From NCBI RefSeq assembly GCF_009389715.1, contig NC_052399.1, positions 4,728,938 to 4,792,937 of the forward strand: DNA of 64,000 nt, written 5' to 3'. Source of the stretch: Phoenix dactylifera. Lineage: Eukaryota; Streptophyta; Magnoliopsida; Arecales; Arecaceae. Shown in pieces: positions 56,601 through 64,000 of this stretch. How positions within the stretch are numbered: position 1 is the first letter of the stretch; every line of letters starts with the position of its first letter. The position numbers were made by a program, and so were the translations under genes. The notes under the pieces are model-generated. The model made no database searches and was not told the origin of the DNA. It saw only the letters and a program-made list of their open reading frames with translations.

Positions 56601-59320
56601 GATCCGAAATTCAGTCGAATAGGTTTGCTATCAAAATTGGCCAAGCGGATGAAATAAGAATGGTACCTCTTACCATATTCGGATAAGTAGAAGAACAAAA
56701 TCTTGATGCGTACAACAAAAGATTTCATGTCATTAAGTTTGAAGGTCAGATCTGTTTTTAATCATTTATGCTCGTTCGACAATCCTTGACGAGTATGCAC
56801 ACAAATATATGCCATAATAAGGAAACATAACGAGCATTTAATACTATCTCAAGAAGCTACGAAGCACTGAGTACTATTTTTATATGAAATTATTTGACAG
56901 GCGTGTAAATCTGACTGCAGTTCAAACTCTTCCAGCAGAACGGTAGAAGCCAAGAGGCAAGAGCTGAATTATGCGATATGAGCATGTACATATTTAATGT
57001 CAATACATTTCTAATGCCAAGAGTAATGTGATATGAACTTCTACTATTTTGATACATAATTAAAAGGCAACTTAAGTGTTTTATATAATTTAAGGCGTAA
57101 ACCTAACACCCCCAATGTAAGGATTACCATATGTTTTCATTCTACCTTTTGATGAATGAAAACCAGAAGTCTTGATACATTTTACTGGAGTAGTAATTCT
57201 AGTATACCAGCAGTTTGTAGTTGCCTCAAAAGAAAAAAAGATATTGCAATTTGTGTTCAGAACATGAAAAAAAAAAAGAGAAAAATTCGGATCCTTCAAA
57301 GTGAAGCCAGAACTCTTTTCTGCATGGCCAATAGAATTAGAGGTTTGTATGATTTTTATGTTACTACCAAAACCTGGTCTGCCTATTTGGAGATGTGGAG
57401 GGTATTGATCAATCTGCTACAATGAAAAAAGAAGAGCTGATCTGCACACAAAGTGAAGGAGGCTTGATGATATGACGATGTTGAGGGTGTCGATCGATTT
57501 GTTGTGATGGAAGACAAAGCACCAATTTGCACACAAAGAGGAGAATAAGGAGGTCATCAGAGATAATCCGGCCAGGGATCCACCGATACTTAAGTCAGAT
57601 GGAAAATACAAGATATGGAAAAGACAAAGGAGGAGAGAAAGTGGAGAGCTTGCTGTTTATGTTCGTACCTATAGTTTTGAGCCTTTTTTTATAGCTGAGG
57701 AGCTCTGATCTGCTCGAGTTGGGCTCTTTAGAAATTAGAATCTCAAGTTAAGTGGAGAACTGTCTCTTGGCTTTCCTTATATAGAGTTTTTAAGTGCTAA
57801 CTTGTGATCGGCATGTTGGATTTAGACCATATCATTTAGGTTACATTTTTCCACCATGTCATGAGGACTTCAAATTTATCGTCCGGTGTTTTTATTGTTC
57901 TATACAAAATATTCTTGGTATAAATTAGTAGGCATGCTGGAGTTGGCGGCTTTCCCCTCCATTTACTTTTTGTTTGGTACATAAGCAGCGACCAGTTGAA
58001 ACTAAAAGAAAGCGAAAAAAGCTACTACATCGCATCAGAGTACACTAGTCCCTTAACCCCCTCCATATACATCAGCAATGAGGCCAGAGATGGCCACAGA
58101 TAGTCGATCTCCTTGTTTGAGCAGAAAGTCAGCACGAATTGTATTGCCTAGCAAGCCATTTTGCAGGCTGATTCCCTGTGAGAGGAATACGAGCACAGCT
58201 ACCAAAACTGTTGCCGGTAGCATCTCTCTCTCATCATAAGGTGCAAATTATGCTATCGTTACTAGTGGACTGTATATATATAAACATATAAAAAGGAGTC
58301 ATCTGTGCTTACGTAGACGCATGGACGTGCCAGTATCATAGACGAGAAGAAAGAAAAAAAAAACACGAGGTCCATCGCCATTCAAATACCCCCCAGATGA
58401 TACATTAAACTAAACTAAAAGCTTGGTCCAGCAACGCAACGCAGCGCAACAAACCGCGTGTAGAGGAAGACCCGGGTGCTCGCTCTCCAATTGCTCCAGT
58501 TTTCCACCATGTGGAGGGAGTCGTCGTCTCGCAGTCTTATATGGCAAAACGAAATGGTGATTTGAAGGCTATCACCTTCCATCCTCCCTGCCAACTTTGA
58601 ATTCTTTGAACCTGGAAGCCAGTTGGGAGCCCAGATTCCTCCCCCCGCGGGCGCTCTGGCCATAGAAAAATAAAATGGATAGAGAGAGGGGAAAAAGAAA
58701 TCTCGCCCCTGTTTCACTCTCTTTTTTTCATCGGATGACTCCGCAGAGACTTTCGCCGCTGCGCGAGTTCTGCGACCGACCAGTAGGAGTCCTGGGATCC
58801 ACCTGCTCCACGAGGGGAAAGAGGCCACGTCAATCATTTTGGGACACCGAGGACCAAAACGGGGGACGAGGCAGCTGGGAGAGAAACAACGAGGAGAGCG
58901 GGGGCCAGAAAGGAACGGAATGGAATTAAAAAAAAAAAGAAAAGGGAAAAACGGAATATCGAATGGCTCAGCATGGGGGGGACGAACCAACCGGATGAGG
59001 GGGAATAGAAAGAGCGCTGGTTAGGTGGTGCGTGAGAGAGAGAGAGAGAGAGAGAGAGAAGGAGGAGGAAACGGTGGTTTCGGAACGGATGCGATGCACC
59101 TGGGCGATTACGTGGTGACTATCATTTGTGCCCATCTCTCTCTCTCTCGTCGGGCGGGCGGCCACTTGTACACAACATCACTCTCTCTTTCTCTCTCCTG
59201 TACTCTCTACTGTACTCTTCTACGCCCTAGAAATCGAATCCGTCCGTTCCTCGTCCCTTCCTGTCGCCATCTCAATCTCATCTCATCCTATCAATCCATC
59301 CCCCCTCAACCCTCCCCGCT
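56601..59320. other. Intergenic; no gene recognised, last part is EBF promoter
   Basis: 57.0-58.3 kb is AT-rich with short ORFs of no known family. 58.4-59.3 kb is richer in G and C, carries the GA microsatellite and is upstream sequence of the EBF gene. TTTTGATAAAAAG near 59321 is a possible TATA region. Confidence 0.45.
59034..59060. repeat. (GA)n microsatellite upstream of the EBF gene
   Basis: A perfect GA run of ~13 units, 550 bases before the EBF start codon; a matching CT-rich stretch lies at 59136-59212. GA/CT runs are common in plant promoters. Confidence 0.9.
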
Positions 59321-59452
59321 TTTGATAAAAAGAAAAATAAAGCAGCAAGGGGAGAGCCGGTAGACCATCAAACCTCTTCCTCCTCCTCGGATCGTGATTT
59401 TTTTTTTTTCCGATTTTTGCCCTGTCTATCCTATCGGACTAGGGTTTCTTCG

Positions 59453-60927
59453 ATGAGAGCGGGGATTCTTGCCGTGTGATGCATTCAGCGGCCGAAGGAT
59501 TGGCGGATCCTGTGGTGGCGGTGTCCTTCCTCCTGATCTTCCTCTTTCTTCTTGATCTTTTCTTGTTTTCGTCGGTGGTTGGTTCCGGCTCCTCCTCGGG
59601 GGTGCAGCGATGCCGGCGCTCGTCAACTATGGAGGTATTCCCCGGATGTTCCCTTCCTCCTCTCGCTTCCTTGTTGATGGGGCTTTGGATCCAGAACTAG
59701 ATCTGTTTCTTTGCTTGACCTGAGGCCTTCAAAGGAGTTTCTGCCTGCTTATCGGACGAGCTTACATCCGATTTTCAAGTTCTTGCTCGAATATTTGTTC
59801 TGACAATATCTATCCCTCTTTTCTTTCCCTTTTTCCGCGCTCTCAGTTTCATTTATCTTATTTTATTTTAGATTTTTCGTTTTTTCGCCCTCTCTCTCTC
59901 CATATGTTTCTTTTGTTTTTTTGTTTTTTTTGTTTTGAAATTCAAGATGGATGGGCCGATCTGTCGATTTGTTCTCCTCTACGACTTCGTTGTTTTTCTC
60001 TTTGCACTTGGTTTAGGCTGTATACCTCTGGATTGATATTAGGGTTCTGATTTAAGATTGTTCTTCACCTTCTGATGATTTAATTGTTTCTCTACGCCTT
60101 TGGTGCGGACCGGCTTGGGATTCTCGTAATTTTTGACGTTTCTGGTTTTGATTGAAGTTTGTTCTTCTGATGATTTAGTTGTTTTGTTGCCTGCGCTTGC
60201 TTTTGGTGCAGATCGGCTTGGCATTTTCGAGATTGTTTGACGATTCTGGACCGTAGATCGATACTTGTTTTCTTTATGCGGTTTTGCAGATCTGGAATTT
60301 GTAGGTCTAGTATTCGTGGCTTTTGATTATTAGCTTTCAAACATGCCGATCTCTTCTTCTCCAGGAGTTGTTTTATCAAGTAGAGAATCACCTAAAATTG
60401 TAGGTCAAGGTCCTTCTTCCTCTGTGATGGATCTATAGTTTTTGTGTGTGTGTGTGTTTTTTTTTTCTTTGTTGGGAGGAAGGGGAGGGGCGGGGGGATT
60501 GGGAGGGAGTTACGGTTTTCATCATCATCTTCCTCCTTCCTGTTGTTCTGTTATTTAAAGCCCGGTAGCAAACGTTAGAGGTACACGGATATTCATGGAA
60601 CTCACCGTTCTTTTTCCTTTTTCTTATTCTCAGGAACCGATGATCTCTGCTCTGAGGGACCTCTCATCTCGAACCTCATGGATTCGAGCTGCCTCTTGTC
60701 TATCGCTTCTAACGTTGATGTCTTCTTCCCGCCTCGCAAGAGGTCACGGATCACGGCTCCTTTCATCTTTAAAGGAGGAGAGAAGGGCGCTGAGAAGCAA
60801 AAGCAGCAGCCCTGCTCCATCGATGTTCTTCCTGACGAGTGCCTCTTCGAGATCCTCCGGCGGTTGCCAGGAAATAAGGAGAGGAGCAACTCTGCTTGTG
60901 TATCCAAGCGTTGGCTTATGCTCCTGA
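59453..60927 (+). promoter_or_regulatory. Two upstream ORFs in the EBF leader, the second overlapping the EBF start
   Basis: uORF1 (59453-59479) is eight codons, MRAGILAV, ending TGA. uORF2 starts at the ATG at 59479, whose A is the last base of that TGA (TGATG). Because its 156 bases to the splice donor at 59634 are a whole number of codons, it continues after splicing from 60634 to a TGA at 60925-60927: about 149 codons in a different frame from EBF and passing through its ATG at 59610. Both count only if transcription starts upstream of 59453, which is inferred from the possible TATA near 59321. Confidence 0.5.
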
Positions 60928-62594
60928 GCAGCATCCGGGCTTCTGAGATGGCTGCTCACAAGAAAAATGGCGCCAGCAGTGGTGAAACTCTGAAGAAACC
61001 TTTGCCTGATCTGAACACTTCTGCGAGTACGGACGAGGAAAAGGAATTCGAGAGCACTGGCTATCTTGCCCGGAAGTTAAAAGCAAAGGATGCCACAGAT
61101 GTTAGACTTGCGGCTATGGCTGTTGGCACCTGTGGCCATGGTGGGCTGGGTAAGCTTTACATTGAAGGAAGCAATGCAACTCGTCCGGTCACCGATATTG
61201 GACTATCTGCTGTAGCCCGTGGTTGCCCTTCCCTACGGGTTCTGTCGATGTGGAATGTTCCCTTCATCAGTGACATCGGCCTATCTGAGATTGGGAGTGG
61301 ATGTCCTATGCTGGAAAAGCTTGACCTCTGCCGGTGTCCTTTAATCTCAGATAAGGGTTTGATAGCTGTTGCTCAGAAGTGTCCCAACTTGACATCTCTA
61401 ATGATAGAATCTTGCTTGAGCATAGGGAATGAGTGCCTGCAGGCTATGGGCCGCTGCTGCCCAAAGCTGAAGTCCATTGTTATCAAGGACTGCCCACTTG
61501 TTGGTGACCAAGGAGTTGCAAGCCTGGTCTCTGCAGCTTCATCTTTCCTGGCCAGGATAAGGCTTGAGAATGTGAATATCACTGATGTGTCTCTTGCTGT
61601 CATTGGGCACTATGGGAAGGCTGTTGCTGATCTAGCACTTACGGGTCTCCAGTGCGTGAGCGAGAGGGGTTTCTGGGTCATGGGCAATGCTTTTGGCTTG
61701 GAGAACATGAAGTCCATCTTGATCAACTCTTGCCGTGGGGTTACTGATCTGGGCCTTGAGGCCATTGCAAAGAGTTGCCCGAATCTGAAGCAGCTGTGTC
61801 TCCGCAGGTGCTGCCATCTGTCAGATGCTGGCCTGAAAGCTTTTGCCATGACAGCTAGGGCACTGGAGAATCTGCATGTGGAGGAGTGTAACCGGATCAG
61901 TCTAATTGGTGTTCTTGGCTGTCTTCTGAACTGCAATGAAAAGTTAAGGGCACTATCCTTGGTGAAATGCTTGGGGGTTAAGGATATAAGTTTTTGCACA
62001 GCTCCACTCCCCTCATGCATGTCTCTTCGATCCTTGACCATCCGTGACTGCCCCGGTTTCACTGGTGCTAGCTTAGCAGTGGTTGGGAAGATCTGCCCCC
62101 AGTTGCAGCATGTAGATTTGAGCGGCCTAGTTGGTGCCACTGATGCAGGCCTTTTGCCTCTGATTGAGAGTTCAGAGGCGGGATTAGTTACAGTCAATTT
62201 GAGTGGCTGTGTTGATCTGACGGATGCTGTTGTTACTGCACTAGTGAAGGCACATGGAACTACTCTCCAGATGCTTAATCTTGAAGGCTGTAAGAAGGTT
62301 ACTGATAAGAGCCTCTTGGTGATTGCTGACAGTTGTTCTTTGCTCGATGATCTTGATATGTCAAGGTGCATGATTGGGGATTATGGTGTTGCAATCTTGG
62401 CATCTGCAAGTCAGCTTAAGCTGCGAGTCCTCTCTCTGGCCGGCTGTTCTAAGCTGACCCAAAAGAGTCTGCCGCTCTTGGGAAACATGGGCAGATCCTT
62501 GGTCGGGCTGAACCTCCAAAACTGTAAGCTGATCAGTACTCAAGGGATTGGAGCGCTGGAGGAGAAACTCTGGTGGTGCGATATCCTTTACTAG
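59610..62594 (+). CDS. EBF1: EIN3-binding F-box protein (EBF1/EBF2 type; exons 59610-59634, 60634-62594)
   Basis: A short first exon (MPALVNYG plus one base) splices at GGAG|GTATTC to TTCTCAG|GA, giving 661 residues beginning MPALVNYGGTDDLCSEGPL. The F-box is at about 71-111 (IDVLPDECLFEILRRLPGNK then ACVSKRWL). From about residue 155 to the end are leucine-rich repeats of the Cys-containing type, with recurring CPxL, LDLCRCPLISDKGL and LNLEGCKKVTDKSL patterns. It ends EEKLWWCDILY. EBF proteins are the substrate-recognition part of an SCF ubiquitin ligase that degrades EIN3/EIL factors in the nucleus and so damps ethylene responses. PPRKRSRITAPFIF near residue 41 fits a nuclear signal. The one intron placed after MPALVNYGG is usual for the family. 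EBF1 versus EBF2 cannot be separated here; the symbol is a class label. Confidence 0.96.
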
Positions 62595-63620
62595 TACAAA
62601 GGAGAGATGGGTTGCAGGAGATTCTTTGGTCAGTCGGTTGATGGGGGTCTCCAGCACCAGATGACAGATAAAAGCAGCGGTAGTATCAGCAGTTTTAAAA
62701 TTCCGGTTGGTTCTTGGCTCGTGTCATAGGCAGTGGGCTTTCTTCTGTCACAGGACTAGGTTGTTTTCCAGGGACCTTTGGCCAGTATTGATTTTTTGCA
62801 GGGTCTCCTCTTTTACAGGGGAAGCCTGTTTCAGAGGTGTTTGGCTGCCACTGATTGGCTACAGCTTTCCTCTAGCCTGGTCTCGGTTCTTGAGATTACA
62901 ACTTTGCCTAGCCCTGGTTCATAGTGCTTGGAATCTCTGCTTGTTTTTGCCATTTCTAGGTGCCCCTTTTTAGAGGGTCCTGGTTATGTATCGCTGGGGC
63001 AGTGGCATCTGTGGCTGCTCTGTCTGGTGTTTTAGCCGGTCCTCATTGGTAGTACACGCTCGTGTCTGAAGTTTCAATCAGGTCTTCTAGGTGTTGTTCC
63101 AGGTTGGGCTCATGTCCTCTGGGTAGGATCTGTTTGGTTCTGTTAGTGTTGGACTTGTCTGGTTGCTTTTGCACAGTTCTTTTTGGTTGCCTGAGGTTTA
63201 TGGGGCTTCGGTTATTTGGCAGCACATACTTGGAGCGTGCCATGACAGCCTTGTTTGGTTGTTTTTTTCCCGGAGCTCTACTTTTGCAGGCTGATGGTTG
63301 AGGACTGTAATCTTTGCAATCTTTCTTAAAGTGAGTAATTCTTATGTTGTATGTCCAGTGTTTAGTGTTTTCAGAGACTGGTTCGGAAGTTTATGTTTTC
63401 TGGTCCTGCTTTTTATGAATGTGAAGTTCTGCTCTTGCATCCGGTTTGGAATACCTTACAGTGCGACTTGGGGATTTTTGCACCGTTATTCTGGTTTACA
63501 TTGGGAGACATTCAAAGAATGATCGGAATGTTGTTCAGTGATACTTGCTGCTCGCGGTGGCAGGAAACTGTGATAAAATTCTGGTTCTTTTATGTGACAT
63601 AAGTATGGTATTTTTTATGA
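62595..63620 (+). promoter_or_regulatory. Long 3' UTR of the EBF gene with several U runs
   Basis: About 1 kb without a gene follows the EBF stop codon. T runs of five or more lie at 62792-62797, 62944-62948, 62967-62971, 63180-63184, 63262-63268, 63475-63479 and 63611-63616. In Arabidopsis the EBF1/EBF2 3' UTRs carry poly-U elements through which EIN2 represses their translation. The UTR end is estimated. Confidence 0.5.
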
Positions 63621-64000
63621 ACTAAAGCAACTTAAGTTGCAGTCCGGTGTATGATTTTGGGTTCTCTCTTCTTTCCAACGTCCGGAGGGCAGTCTACGGT
63701 ATGTTGTGACTCGCTGGTTATCTCATGTTTTTAATGACAGCAAGGATTCTCTTATGTTTTGGACGGAACGAGTATTGAGTAGATACTAGAACCCAACTTG
63801 TTAGGCTTTTTAGCTACTCTTCATTAGAGGTTATGCAAAGAAGGGAATTAGTTTCTTTTGTTGATGGTGCGACTGTTATGGACACCGAGCCATGTTTCCT
63901 CTCATTTTCAATTTTCAGTTGTAAATGTGTTCGCCAGCGGAAACTGACGTTGTATTTGGCTAACGCTTAAATCTTGCTGTATCCGCATTATGCTAGGTAT
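63621..64000. other. Downstream sequence, no gene seen
   Basis: AT-rich sequence after the likely end of the EBF transcript; only short ORFs. Confidence 0.4.

Noticed and set aside
58415-58990. 191-codon minus-strand open frame upstream of the EBF gene
   Set aside because: Composition is irregular, no family resemblance is visible and it overlaps the likely EBF promoter and GA-rich region; most likely chance.

Overview
This is a plant nuclear genome window, most likely from a non-grass monocot. A palm is my guess (inference): the proteins resemble monocot orthologues, the introns are long, codon use is moderate rather than grass-like and extremely GC-rich, and the intergenic space holds SINE, LINE, LTR, Mutator-like and Helitron debris. 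There are no bacterial features, operons or CRISPR arrays. All seven recognisable genes read on the + strand, and their exon joins were worked out by matching splice sites, codon phase and remembered family sequence.

Layout. 65-2506: last three coding exons of a Rab-GAP TBC-domain gene (5' end outside the window). 4560-10224: phospholipase D alpha with a 5'-leader intron. 12558-18013: calcium-regulated mitochondrial carrier (SCaMC / ATP-Mg-Pi type) whose 3.7-kb first intron carries LTR-retrotransposon sequence. 18-26 kb: transposon remnants (RNase H-LINE pseudogene, a 479-bp MITE). 26262-26815: small plant-specific membrane protein. 27-37 kb: gene-poor repeats (a second LINE piece, nested LTRs, a tRNA-type SINE). 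37647-41554 and 43022-43931: two fold-back elements with long inverted arms and 9-bp flanking repeats, both looking like non-autonomous Mutator-like elements. 44457-49222: Gag1-clamp/DUF4050-type protein, probably lipid-anchored. 51044-52494: organellar small heat-shock protein with heat-shock elements upstream. 53560-54540: decayed Helitron helicase. 59610-62594: EIN3-binding F-box protein (EBF1/2 type), with upstream ORFs and a long U-run-bearing 3' UTR.

The genes do not form a pathway; they are an ordinary stretch of housekeeping and signalling genes. The accessory interest lies in the two hairpin elements, in the LTR family present twice (once interrupted by a second LTR), and in the likely post-transcriptional control signals of the EBF gene. 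Genes and exon joins were inferred by eye without searches, so family names are recognition from memory.
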